Of a DNA stretch of 29,599 nucleotides, positions 1 to 7,397 are shown in pieces. The stretch is from Leptospiraceae bacterium UBA2033 (GTDB lineage Bacteria > Spirochaetota > Leptospiria > Leptospirales > Leptospiraceae), in the NCBI GenBank assembly GCA_002333425.1, contig DDBL01000240.1:1529-31127 (forward strand), given 5' to 3'. Within the stretch, counting starts at the first letter, position 1; each line of letters begins with the position of its first letter. The notes under the pieces are model-generated. The model was not told the origin of the DNA and searched no databases. It saw nothing but the letters and a program-made list of their open reading frames with translations. The position numbers and the translations under genes are program-made.

Positions 1-1194
1 ACGATTGGGTTTAATTTACTCAATCTATTTTTATTCAAATACTTTTACTTCTTTCTAGAAACTATTGGTTCTATTTCAGGAATTGAAATTCTCACCAAAA
101 AATCTGAGTTAAATCAGTATTTTGCGAGTATCACAAGTATTGCTGGTTTTGAAGTAATCCTTCCTGCGACTATTAGCTATTACACGTTCCAGTTGATTTC
201 TCTCTCGGTAGATGTTCATAAAAAGACAATTACAGAGCCAGTTTCTCTTTATGATGTCGCTTCTTACACGCTCTTTTTTCCGGTGATGATTGCAGGTCCA
301 ATTACTCGATTCAAAGAACTCAGAGCTAACATGGATTCACCGACATTAACCAAAGAGGATATGTTTGAGGGAGTTTGGAAAATTCTGACAGGGATTACGA
401 AGAAAGTAGTTTTGTCCGACGCGATTGCTTCTATTATCTATCCAATTTTTAGAGAGCCGGAGCTTTATTCTAGCCTTTCGATTTTACTGACGAGTTATTT
501 TTTTGCAATTCACTTGTACCTCGACTTCTCGGGGCTAACGGATATTGCCCGTGGGCTTGGACGGTTACTCGGATTTAACCTTCCTGAAAACTTTAAAGCT
601 CCTTTTTTTCTAAATAGTTTTTCTGATTTTTGGAGAAGATGGCATCTCAGTTTTTCGTTTTGGATTCGAGATTATATCTATATCCCGCTTGGTGGTTCTC
701 GTGTGAGTGAAGTGAAAGGTTATTTTAACTTACTTATTACCTTTATTCTCGGTGGGCTTTGGCATGGGGCGAGTCTGAATTTTGTGGCGTGGGGTTTTTT
801 GACCGGTTTCTTTTTATCTGTGGAAAGATTTTTAGAAATCAAACAAATTAATATCCTACCGGAAAATAAAATTAAACCTTATATCAAATATATTTTTGTA
901 TTACATATCTATATGATTTCTTGGATTTTGTTTTTTACTCAATCTCTCGCCGATGCGTTTACTGTGATGGGGAGAATGGTAACATTTCAAAATGGAATTC
1001 AAATGAAATACATTGAGACTGGAGTTTACGTTTTAGTTCTTGGAATGTTATTTCAGGCTACTGAGGAGTATCCGGAGAAATTTCTTTGGTTTCAAAAATA
1101 CAAAAGACTCATCTTGCCAATTTTTTCTTTTATCATTGTGCTTATCCTTTTAAATAACAGTGGGAATAAGGATTTCTTCTATGAAAAATTCTAA
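1..1194 (+). CDS. MBOAT family O-acyltransferase (5' end outside window)
   Basis: The reading frame is open from the first base, so the gene is cut by the window edge. About 397 residues are visible, while AlgI-like MBOAT proteins are usually near 470, so the first membrane helices are missing. A Met codon at 193 exists, but family-like sequence (LPATISYYTFQ) lies just before it, so it is not the true start. Family motifs: DFSGLTDIARG, FWRRWHLSFSFWIRDYIYIP, and LGGLWHGAS with the expected catalytic His at visible residue 255. The rest is multi-pass hydrophobic sequence. Members of this family move acyl groups across the inner membrane onto extracellular polysaccharide, teichoic acid or similar acceptors. 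The end overlaps the next gene by 14 bases; that gene encodes an SGNH-like protein, the usual partner that finishes the transfer. The substrate cannot be told from sequence. Confidence 0.93.
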   Translation, partial: TIGFNLLNLFLFKYFYFFLETIGSISGIEILTKKSELNQYFASITSIAGFEVILPATISYYTFQLISLSVDVHKKTITEPVSLYDVASYTLFFPVMIAGPITRFKELRANMDSPTLTKEDMFEGVWKILTGITKKVVLSDAIASIIYPIFREPELYSSLSILLTSYFFAIHLYLDFSGLTDIARGLGRLLGFNLPENFKAPFFLNSFSDFWRRWHLSFSFWIRDYIYIPLGGSRVSEVKGYFNLLITFILGGLWHGASLNFVAWGFLTGFFLSVERFLEIKQINILPENKIKPYIKYIFVLHIYMISWILFFTQSLADAFTVMGRMVTFQNGIQMKYIETGVYVLVLGMLFQATEEYPEKFLWFQKYKRLILPIFSFIIVLILLNNSGNKDFFYEKF

Positions 1195-2242
1195 TTCAAA
1201 AAGTAGAGTATTTCTCTATTATCCGGTCTTTTTCTTTTTGGTTTTACTTGTCCTTGATAAAATTTTTACAATCGACTATTTTAAAAATAACTTTCTCCAA
1301 ACGGGAAATATTGTGTATTACAAACATAGACCCGTTTTATTTGAAAAGTTGAAACAAGATAAGTCAGATAAAAAACTTCTCCTTGCCTTTGGGGATTCTC
1401 GTGCGTATGCGTATTCCGAACTTGCCTTTAAAGAGAATAACGAACGAAAAGAAAAATATTCCATTTACAATTTTTCCGGTCCACAAGCTGTTCCCGCCTA
1501 TACACTTTTTTGGATGGAGAAAATCATCGAAGCCAAAATTCATCCTGAATTCATTTTCTTTGTAGTTAGCCCAGAAGGATTTGATGATTCCAAAGGTCTC
1601 ATGCACGATCCATTTCTTAGAATGGGGGCAAATGATGAGTTTGTGCAAAAATACTGGAAACAAATTCCATCAGACGATAGACAAGAATACATTTTAGACA
1701 AACTAGTAGCGTTTCGAAAATTGGAATTAAACTACAAACTTCTCATTGAACGAATTAGATCTAAAAAATTAAGCGAATACGATATTAAGACTAATAGTGA
1801 AATGCCGCTTTTGGATATTTCTAAGGGTTCTCAGCTTGCCTATATGAGTTTTGTAAACGACGAAAAACGCCTAGAAGCAGACTCTCTTAGAATGAAAAAT
1901 TTCTATTTAGGAAAAAACTTCAAACAAAATGAAACACAATATTTTTTCACCGAAAAAGTTTTAGAACTTGCACGTGATAATCATATCAAAGTATTTTTAA
2001 TCTGGCCTAGAGTCTATAAAACGTATCGCAAAGAATACGAACGATTAGACTTAAAGAGTAGCTTCGGCAAACGTATGACTGACTTGGCAGAAAAATACGG
2101 AATGTTTTTTTATGATCTTAATACTGTCTCGGACTGCGATGAATTTTATGATGCGTCCCATCAATCTGTGTCTTGTTATGGAAAGATTGTGAATTATTTT
2201 GTGGGTGAATATGAGAAGATTACCACGGATGGACACAGATGA
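1181..2242 (+). CDS. DUF1574/SGNH-like membrane-anchored protein, MBOAT partner
   Basis: 353 residues from ATG 1181, chosen over an in-frame GTG at 1160 because AAGGA lies just upstream of 1181. It has a single N-terminal membrane anchor (about residues 9-27) followed by a periplasmic domain. SGNH-hydrolase features are visible: FGDSR with the nucleophile Ser73, and YDASH near the end with Asp324 and His327 as the likely dyad. From memory this matches the DUF1574 family found beside MBOAT genes in Leptospira. By analogy with AlgJ/AlgX, it would accept acyl groups exported by the upstream MBOAT protein and place them on a surface glycan. It overlaps that gene by 14 bases, so they are probably co-translated. 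The last residues (TTDGHR) and the stop codon lie inside a dispersed repeat (ACCACGGATGGACACAGAT), suggesting the original 3' end was replaced by repeat sequence. Confidence 0.8.
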   Translation: MKNSNSKSRVFLYYPVFFFLVLLVLDKIFTIDYFKNNFLQTGNIVYYKHRPVLFEKLKQDKSDKKLLLAFGDSRAYAYSELAFKENNERKEKYSIYNFSGPQAVPAYTLFWMEKIIEAKIHPEFIFFVVSPEGFDDSKGLMHDPFLRMGANDEFVQKYWKQIPSDDRQEYILDKLVAFRKLELNYKLLIERIRSKKLSEYDIKTNSEMPLLDISKGSQLAYMSFVNDEKRLEADSLRMKNFYLGKNFKQNETQYFFTEKVLELARDNHIKVFLIWPRVYKTYRKEYERLDLKSSFGKRMTDLAEKYGMFFYDLNTVSDCDEFYDASHQSVSCYGKIVNYFVGEYEKITTDGHR

Positions 2243-2297
2243 ACACTGATTAGGGAACACTGTCTGAACTGTGATTTATATGATTGGGGTGAGTAGG
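2219..2297. repeat. Two adjoining dispersed-repeat arms at the 3' end of the DUF1574 gene
   Basis: Bases 2219-2250 read ...ACCACGGATGGACACAGATG..., an arm related to the CACCGAT family at 12090-12193 and 27078-27101. Bases 2258-2297 start ACTGTCTGAACTGTGATTT and match the element at 2993-3083. The first arm encodes the end of the upstream protein and its stop codon. Confidence 0.7.
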
Positions 2298-2381
2298 AAA
2301 TGCAAGTCTGAAAGGATCTTTCCTAAATTACTTGACTTCTAAATGAATAGGGAAGAAAAATAATTCTGGAGGTAAAAAATT

Positions 2382-2669
2382 ATGGCTATCGAAGTATACA
2401 TGAATCTATTCTGGAAAAATTGGCAAGGCAGAAAACCAGATAAACCATTACAATCACTGATTAATACCTCCCTCAGAGAAACCTATTACTCACTTGGAAT
2501 TAAGAAGGTTAAAGCTTTAGAAAGTATCAAAGGAATCGTAACAAAAAATAAAGTCTACACAGTTCTTCTTGTTAAAGATAAATATTTTCCAGAAGGAGAA
2601 GAATGTATTCTTGGGAATAACAAAGAGTATGTGACGTTGGATGCTTTCAAAAGAGAAATTGTTTCGTGA
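2382..2669 (+). CDS. Small protein of unknown function
   Basis: 95 residues, ATG start with a strong ribosome binding site (CTGGAGG about 9 bases upstream). It is not recognised as any family. The protein is basic, soluble-looking, with no signal peptide and no membrane helix. The second half alternates beta-like segments (KGIVTKNKVYTVLLVKDKYF) with a single Cys, as in a small beta-rich domain. The stop codon overlaps the GTG start of the next gene, so the two are probably translationally coupled. The pair is bracketed by direct copies of the ACTGTCTGAACT repeat. Confidence 0.7.
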   Translation: MAIEVYMNLFWKNWQGRKPDKPLQSLINTSLRETYYSLGIKKVKALESIKGIVTKNKVYTVLLVKDKYFPEGEECILGNNKEYVTLDAFKREIVS

Positions 2670-3001
2670 TATTTGGAACCGTTCTTATTTTTGCAGGAAT
2701 TTTATTTCTCGGAAAAGTCTGGGGAAAAATTCGCCCAATGATAGAAATCGAGAAAGACGATGTCACCTATCACGCTGGTATTAGCCACTCCTTCAAAAAA
2801 GGTATGATTCCTATTTCGGAAAATGATTTAGAAAATTCAGACCTAGAACTTGGTGATGGTTCTTATTCCGGTTTATCCAATAAGAGTAAATTAAAGTTGA
2901 AGTATGGAATAATGGGTAACACAAAGTCTGAATATGATGAGAAACTTCTAGATGCAAATCCGAAATTGAAATCAAAGGTGAATAAGAGAAATACTGTCTG
3001 A
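2666..3001 (+). CDS. Small membrane-anchored protein of unknown function
   Basis: 111 residues starting at GTG 2666, which overlaps the previous TGA. It begins with one hydrophobic segment (about residues 2-20) that would anchor it in the inner membrane. The remainder is polar and probably largely disordered, with acidic patches (ENDLENSDLELGDGSY) and a Lys-rich tail. No family is recognised. The final residues NTV and the stop codon come from a dispersed repeat (ACTGTCTGAAC), so the natural C-terminus may have been longer or different. It is coupled to the preceding small gene and likely acts with it. Confidence 0.6.
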   Translation: MIFGTVLIFAGILFLGKVWGKIRPMIEIEKDDVTYHAGISHSFKKGMIPISENDLENSDLELGDGSYSGLSNKSKLKLKYGIMGNTKSEYDEKLLDANPKLKSKVNKRNTV

Positions 3002-3083
3002 ACTGTGATTTTTATGATTGTTGTGCTAACGATTGCTTTTTATTTCGAGTCATAGTAATCATACAAATCATAGTTCTGACAGT
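2993..3083. repeat. 91-bp imperfect palindrome of the CTGTCTGAACT family
   Basis: Left arm ACTGTCTGAACTGTGATTT continues to TATGATT. The right arm, read on the opposite strand, is ACTGTCAGAACTATGATTT continuing to TATGATT. About 24 of 27 positions match. A copy of the left arm also occurs at 2258-2285. The short reading frame seen across it on the minus strand is repeat sequence, not a gene. It supplies the stop codon of the upstream gene. Confidence 0.8.
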
Positions 3084-3171
3084 TTTCACCTCCAATGTTG
3101 TCAATGAGAGGTAGGTCTGATTTATCTTCTTCAAAATTTGCCTTGTTACATTTTTAAATTCAGTGAAGTAG

Positions 3172-5033
3172 TTAGGATTCTCTAGCAAAAGAATGGAAGA
3201 CAAGTTTAATGAAAAAATATAAATAACCTAATAAAGAAAGGATAAAGCCAATTACAAAATAAAGACTGAGATAATACAAAGTAAATTCATTTTTAGCTTT
3301 GTGTAATTTTAGAGAAAGTAGATTATTCTCAGAGTAAGGCGTATATCCATTCGTAGCTTTCCAATGAACACTATAATTCCCATTTATATGTAAAACGGTA
3401 TCTTCTTGTAAGAAGATAAAAAATTTTATGTATCCAGGAGAAAAATGAATGGGATTAACTTTAACCTCATTTGATTCTAAAAAATACTCACCTTGATAAT
3501 TTTCTTCATCTTGAGCAAATAAAATTCTATTTGAATTCAGTATTTCATATCCATCTCGAACTGATATATTATTTATGATAGCAGGAAATTGACTAGAAAA
3601 TGCACCGTAGGATGGGATGATTGCAACTGTTTTAAAATCATTGGATAATGATTTGTAATTATTTAGAGTAAACGGGAAAAGATTTTTTAGGTTCTTTGCA
3701 TTTATTATTTGCAAATCATAATAAACAAAAAATGAAATGCATAGCAAACAAAATAAATACATTTTTACGATTGCTCTTTTATAGGTATTACGGGTGAGCC
3801 TAATTAGAATTATAATTCTATTTGTAAAAATTGCGATCAAAATACTCGTTATAAATACAGAAGTAATACTCCATCGCCCCAAACATCTTAACTTTGAATA
3901 AAAAGGCAACTGAGAAAAAATAAAGGAAAAAGTTCCAGTCATAATAAATAAAGAAATAAGTAGACCTAGTAGAATATAGATTTCGTCTTTTCGTATAAAA
4001 GGCAAAGCCATTAGGAGAATTATTACAGGAATTAAGCCAATGTAATTTCCAAATTCCCACCAATTGTATTGTGCACTTTCGATTTCCTTAGATAAGAAAG
4101 GGTGTTGAGATCCAGAAAGAAAAATGGAAATCAGTTCACTAAATTTTATATTGGAAGCATCTCCCACAAAGTAAGAACCGCCTGTAAATAATTGATCGAA
4201 TTCCGGTAATAATCTGTAAGCAGAGAACAAAAAGAAGAAGAATAAAATCTGAATTGCTCTGAATAAAAAAGCAAAATCTTTTCTAATTGAAATGGAAGCG
4301 GAATTTAAAAATACTTTTTTAAAAAAGTTTATTGTTAAATATGCTATTAGAACAATACAACTTATCGTAACATAAAAAAGTAAAGGATGAGTGTTTCCTT
4401 CATAGATTAAAATACTTAAACTAAAAGAAGATAAAAATAAATCCTTCAAATTTCCTTTTTTCAAATACTGGTATATAAATGCTGAAATAAAAGGATACAA
4501 TGAAACAGAAAAAAAATTAGAATGTCCAACAAAAACCTTTTGAGTTAAGTAACCACTAAAATTAAAAATTATACCTCCGAAAAGCGAGGGAATTGAGTGA
4601 AGCTTTAAAACTGAATTCAGGAAGTAGATACTTCCTATTATCCCAACAAAGTAATAAAAAACTACAGAGAGTTTTAATCCAAGTACAGTTCCGAAAACGA
4701 AACCAAAAAAAAGGTAGGTGAGAAAAATTTAATTTGAGGATTCTCTAATATTCCAATGCCGCCAACATAATAAGGATTCCAAAATGGGAAAACTCCGAAA
4801 TCTCGAATAGGCTTCAGAGATGATTCCAGATAAAAGAAATGCTGATCCCAATCATATTGACCTAAATGAACTGAATCAAACCCGTTAAGAAAGAAAAACC
4901 TCAAAAAATGAAATACGAATATAATACCACAAAAATAAAGTAATACGCCTGCAAGATGTTTAATTGCATTGAAATTATTATTCCTTTTATTAATAATTTC
5001 TTTTTCGAGAACTATTGGTAATCGAAATTTCAT
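3172..5033 (-). pseudogene. YfhO-like / GT-C type multi-pass membrane protein, frameshifted
   Basis: One gene of about 620 codons is split into two frames. The N-terminal part (ATG 5033, ending at TAA 4674) carries a GT-C-like first loop with YDWDQHFFYLES and FWNPYYVGGIG. If the run of eight A at 4705-4712 held nine, the frame would continue without a stop into the C-terminal part, which ends at 3172. I translated across the join to confirm this. The rest has many membrane helices and a C-terminal beta-type domain (VHWKATNGYTPYSENN), as in YfhO/GT-C proteins that handle lipid-linked sugars. Without a frameshift the second part lacks a normal start (TTG at 4500). The cause may be real decay, slippage-based phase variation or a sequencing error. 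Substrate unknown. Confidence 0.75.
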
Positions 5034-5070
5034 TAAATAGCACGATGTTTCGTGTTCACTTTTTGTCAAC

Positions 5071-5094
5071 TCATGCACGGAATTCTGTGCATGA
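5071..5094. promoter_or_regulatory. Near-perfect dyad overlapping the XRE start codon (probable operator)
   Basis: Arms TCATGCAC and GTGCATGA surround GGAATTCT, giving 24 bases of twofold symmetry with a single mismatched pair. The ATG of the XRE gene (5091) lies in the right arm, and a TTGACA box for the divergent gene lies at 5064-5069. This position suits autorepression by the XRE protein. A second, shorter dyad, CACGATGTTTCGTG, lies at 5041-5054. Confidence 0.55.
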
Positions 5095-5309
5095 GATATG
5101 ATGAATTTACAAAGAGAATCAGGGTAAAAATTAAACGGTTACGATTAGAAAGAGGATTGACACAAGAAGACATGGACGAAGGCGAATATGCAATATCCTA
5201 CAGAACGATTCAAGATATAGAAGGCGGAAAAGCTGATCCATTGTTGAAATCGTTATACAAAATTGCTGGAAGATTAAAGGTACAGCCTACAGAATTACTT
5301 GATGTTTGA
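5091..5309 (+). CDS. XRE-family (HTH_3/Cro-CI) transcriptional regulator, single domain
   Basis: 72 residues from ATG 5091; an in-frame start at 5052 would add unrelated residues. Nearly the whole protein is one helix-turn-helix domain: IRVKIKRLRLERGLTQEDM is helices 1-2, ISYRTIQDIEGG the recognition helix and PLLKSLYKIAGRLKV the last helices. Such small XRE proteins act as repressors of their own or adjacent genes, commonly in toxin-antitoxin or accessory loci. The start codon lies within a strong dyad (5071-5094), consistent with autoregulation. Immediately downstream is a truncated second XRE gene in the same frame, and beyond it a ParE-type toxin-antitoxin pair, so this is an accessory-gene island. 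Confidence 0.85.
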   Translation: MRYDEFTKRIRVKIKRLRLERGLTQEDMDEGEYAISYRTIQDIEGGKADPLLKSLYKIAGRLKVQPTELLDV

Positions 5310-5318
5310 AGTCACGGA

Positions 5319-5346
5319 CTTCTCTGTGTCTCAGTGCCTCTGTGGC
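5319..5346. repeat. CACAGAG-family repeat arm (minus orientation)
   Basis: CTTCTCTGTGTCTCAGTGCC followed by TCTGTGGC is the reverse complement of the GCCACAGAGGCACTGAG arm seen at 23817, 24540, 25583 and 29509. Only one arm is present. It sits exactly where the N-terminal half of the downstream XRE pseudogene should be. Confidence 0.75.
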
Positions 5347-5351
5347 AAAAA

Positions 5352-5490
5352 GTAGCGGCTATTCTAGATCAGCCACAGTCGTATGTTTCGAAGTGCGAAT
5401 CAGGAGAAAAGAGAGTCGACATCATCGAACTATATCGCTTTGCAAAAATCTACAAAAAGCCAATTGAGTATTTTGTGAAAGGGATTTGAC
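5352..5490 (+). pseudogene. Truncated XRE-family regulator (C-terminal half only)
   Basis: The frame encodes VAAILDQPQSYVSKCESGEK, then about 25 more residues ending IEYFVKGI and TGA. This is the recognition helix and last helices of a canonical XRE domain (LGVSQSYVSKYERGERR type). The first helices and any start codon are missing; a CACAGAG-family repeat arm lies in their place. It is in the same frame as the upstream XRE stop codon, so readthrough of that TGA would fuse them through repeat-encoded residues. The sequence differs clearly from the intact XRE gene upstream, so this was a separate regulator. A more decayed relative lies at 6145-6217. Confidence 0.75.
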
Positions 5491-5511
5491 CTTCAAGCCT
5501 TCAACACAATG

Positions 5512-5528
5512 TTGGCATGGTATTTGCG
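5512..5528 (+). promoter_or_regulatory. Candidate sigma-54 (-24/-12) promoter
   Basis: TTGGCATGGTATTTGCG fits the YTGGCAYGNNNNTTGCW pattern, with GG (5514-5515) and GC (5526-5527) separated by exactly 10 bases. Transcription would start about 60 bases upstream of the antitoxin ATG. No activator site was identified. Confidence 0.4.
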
Positions 5529-5598
5529 TAAATAATTCTTGCGTTTTATTTCAGTCACAGCAAACATAGAAAAGAGTTTCGTGAATAGGAGAAAGTCA

Positions 5599-5850
5599 AT
5601 GACAACATTCGCAATTGAAGTTACAAATCAAAAGCAGGCAAAAGCTCTATTTGCTTTTTTGAAAACTCTTGATTCAGTAAAAGTAAGTGAAGTCATAAAT
5701 TCTAAAAGTGCACACACAAAAATAGAGGATTTGACAGAAGAACGAAAACAGGAGCTTGATCGACGTATTGCAAGTCTTGGAAAAGAAAAAACTTACAAAG
5801 CCAAAGAGGTGCTCTCTTATGCCAGACAAAGAATTCGAACCAAAAATTGA
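5599..5850 (+). CDS. Antitoxin of a ParE/RelE-type toxin-antitoxin pair
   Basis: 83 residues from ATG 5599, chosen because AGGAG lies at 5587-5591; an upstream in-frame start would add unlikely residues. The N-terminal part (MTTFAIEVTNQKQAKALFAF) is beta-alpha. The middle is polar and the C-terminal part is charged and basic (ELDRRIASLGKEKTYKAKEV), as in antitoxins whose flexible tail wraps the toxin. The antitoxin role is mainly inferred from position: small size, first in a pair, and overlapping the ParE-like toxin by 32 bases. It may bind its own promoter region, where a sigma-54-like site is visible. The module sits between two decayed XRE fragments. Confidence 0.72.
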   Translation: MTTFAIEVTNQKQAKALFAFLKTLDSVKVSEVINSKSAHTKIEDLTEERKQELDRRIASLGKEKTYKAKEVLSYARQRIRTKN

Positions 5851-6130
5851 ATTTCATGCGCAAGCTAGAGAAGAGTTAGCAGAATCCTCGGAGTGGTATG
5901 AGGATAGGAAATCTGGCTTAGGTGAAGAATTTCTTAATGAAGTAGAAAGCAAACTACAAAAAATCGCTATCCGACCAAATTCCTTTGCTGTGGTACATAA
6001 TGATGTTAGACAAGCTTCCTTAATCCGCTTTCCCTATTTGATATATTATGTTATTAAATCGCCTGTTATTTTTATTATCTCTATTTGGCATAAAAAAAGG
6101 AATAGAGATGGATGGAAAAATCGACTGTAA
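5819..6130 (+). CDS. ParE/RelE superfamily toxin
   Basis: 103 residues from ATG 5819, preceded by AGAGGTG and lying inside the antitoxin reading frame. It has the family layout: an N-terminal beta strand (KIEFHAQAREELAESSEWYE), a two-helix hairpin (LGEEFLNEVESKLQKI), the IAIRPNSF turn, then VRQASLIRFPYLIYYV and a C-terminal strand with IIISIWHKKRNRDGW-type residues (the sequence reads FIISIWHKKRNRDGW). ParE members poison gyrase and RelE members cut mRNA on the ribosome; the conserved RFPY and the late His/Arg match both broadly, so the target is open. The 32-base overlap with the antitoxin implies coupled translation. Confidence 0.85.
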   Translation: MPDKEFEPKIEFHAQAREELAESSEWYEDRKSGLGEEFLNEVESKLQKIAIRPNSFAVVHNDVRQASLIRFPYLIYYVIKSPVIFIISIWHKKRNRDGWKNRL

Positions 6131-6144
6131 TTTTACCAAGTGCA

Positions 6145-6217
6145 AGTAGCGGCAATTCCCTATCAGCCACATATTCCAAATGCGAATTTGGAAAAACGAG
6201 AGTCGACATTATTCTGA
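6145..6217 (+). pseudogene. Decayed second copy of the XRE remnant
   Basis: AGTAGCGGC, ATT, ATCAGCCACA, TGCGAAT and GAGAGTCGACAT recur in the same order as at 5351-5430, with small deletions between them. No frame encodes the XRE helices any more. With the copy at 5352-5490 it brackets the toxin-antitoxin pair in direct orientation. Confidence 0.65.
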
Positions 6218-6241
6218 AATTCATTTTAGAAAAACAAAATA

Positions 6242-7279
6242 TTAAAAATTTCCTCCTGCTCCGCCACCGCCTGATTTCCCTCCACCAGTTGTTTTTGAAT
6301 TTCTAGTCGAAGAAGTTGAATTTGTGGATGTAGAAGATGAGCTATTTGTTTTACTACCCCCAGCACCGGCGGCAAACATTAAAATAGGAGAGAATAACAG
6401 TATTAGTCCGATAGCCCAATCTGGAAGTGAATTATCTTCTGGATAAAATATTCGATTTACTAAAAGCATAACTCCAATAAAACCAAGTCCAAAAAATAAT
6501 CCCGAAAAATAAAATAACATTTTTAAAACACCCATTCCCCAAAAATTCCATCGAAATGTACTTCCAATATAAACGGAGGCAAAAAGCCATCCAAGACCAT
6601 AAACGATTGGGATTAAAACAGTTACCAATTTTCGATTGTATTGATTGTAATGGAATTTTTCTTTAAAGAAGGAAAATATAAATAAAAATAAACCTAAATG
6701 AGGAATAGAACAAATAAACAATAATATATAAAGAATTATACCCCAGAAATAGTCGGATGTTAAATTCCAAGATGGAATTCTTCCGAAGTAGCGGTAAATG
6801 GCGAATTGCCTTCTTTTGCCCGTTAAATAATTTCTAGTTTCATGAATATAACATTCGTTTGTAAGTTTCGTATAATGCGCGTAATTCTCTTCTTTTCCTT
6901 GTAGTGCTCTATCATCAAAACAAAGATCATGTAAATAGTCTTGAAAAGTTTTTTCTTCTTTTTCGGAAGAAAATAGGCTTAGTCCGACTGTTTGAAAGTT
7001 TGGATTGTAACCGCTATGTTTTAAAATAAAAACACGTTTTTTTCTTTCGGAAACTATTTTTGTAATCCCTGCTAAATACTCACGGTCACTACTTGATGAC
7101 AGATAATCTAAAGTATCCACTAAAATAAAGAAAACTTTTCCTTCATTAGTTTCGATTTCTTCTACTGTGATTTCTGATCTTTGCGAAAAACCAGGTGGTA
7201 TTATAATTTCTTTTGCTACAAGCTGTAGGGAGATGAGCAACATAAGAAAAATTAGAATTAATCTGTTATTTATTTTCAA
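6242..7279 (-). CDS. Secreted/membrane protein with Gly-rich C-terminal tail (function unknown)
   Basis: 345 residues. The only good start is TTG 7279, since an in-frame stop lies just upstream and the signal peptide (KINNRLILIFLMLLISLQLVA) begins there. After the signal comes an extracytoplasmic domain of about 150 residues (ILVDTLDYLSSSSDREYLAG and following). Then four or so membrane helices (about 180-310) lead to a Ser/Thr/Asn-rich and Gly-rich tail ending GGGGAGGNF. The layout (signal peptide, soluble domain, membrane segments, Gly-rich end with a terminal aromatic) resembles YgcG/TPM-type proteins, but I cannot recognise a TPM domain with confidence. The two Cys of the soluble domain (near FDDR and NECYIHE) could form a disulfide. 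Confidence 0.75.
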   Translation of the reverse strand: MKINNRLILIFLMLLISLQLVAKEIIIPPGFSQRSEITVEEIETNEGKVFFILVDTLDYLSSSSDREYLAGITKIVSERKKRVFILKHSGYNPNFQTVGLSLFSSEKEEKTFQDYLHDLCFDDRALQGKEENYAHYTKLTNECYIHETRNYLTGKRRQFAIYRYFGRIPSWNLTSDYFWGIILYILLFICSIPHLGLFLFIFSFFKEKFHYNQYNRKLVTVLIPIVYGLGWLFASVYIGSTFRWNFWGMGVLKMLFYFSGLFFGLGFIGVMLLVNRIFYPEDNSLPDWAIGLILLFSPILMFAAGAGGSKTNSSSSTSTNSTSSTRNSKTTGGGKSGGGGAGGNF

Positions 7280-7397
7280 AGCAGTTGTATTCTAATAAGT
7301 CTTTAAAAAAAGAAAAGTAAAAAATTTTTATACTGAGTTAATTTCTTTAAAGTAGGCATTAGCCGCTTAAACTAACACCTAAATCAAAGGAATGTTT

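Noticed and set aside
1364..1663. Minus-strand frame of 99 codons inside the DUF1574 gene
   Set aside because: Fully antisense to a gene with clear SGNH motifs; no ribosome binding site or family features.
3012..3203. Minus-strand reading frame of 63 codons
   Set aside because: It runs through the 2993-3083 palindrome and into the end of the GT-C-like gene; its sequence is a by-product of the repeat.
6112..6306. Plus-strand frame of 64 codons after the toxin gene
   Set aside because: It covers the decayed XRE remnant and the end of the minus-strand gene at 6242; not a credible protein.
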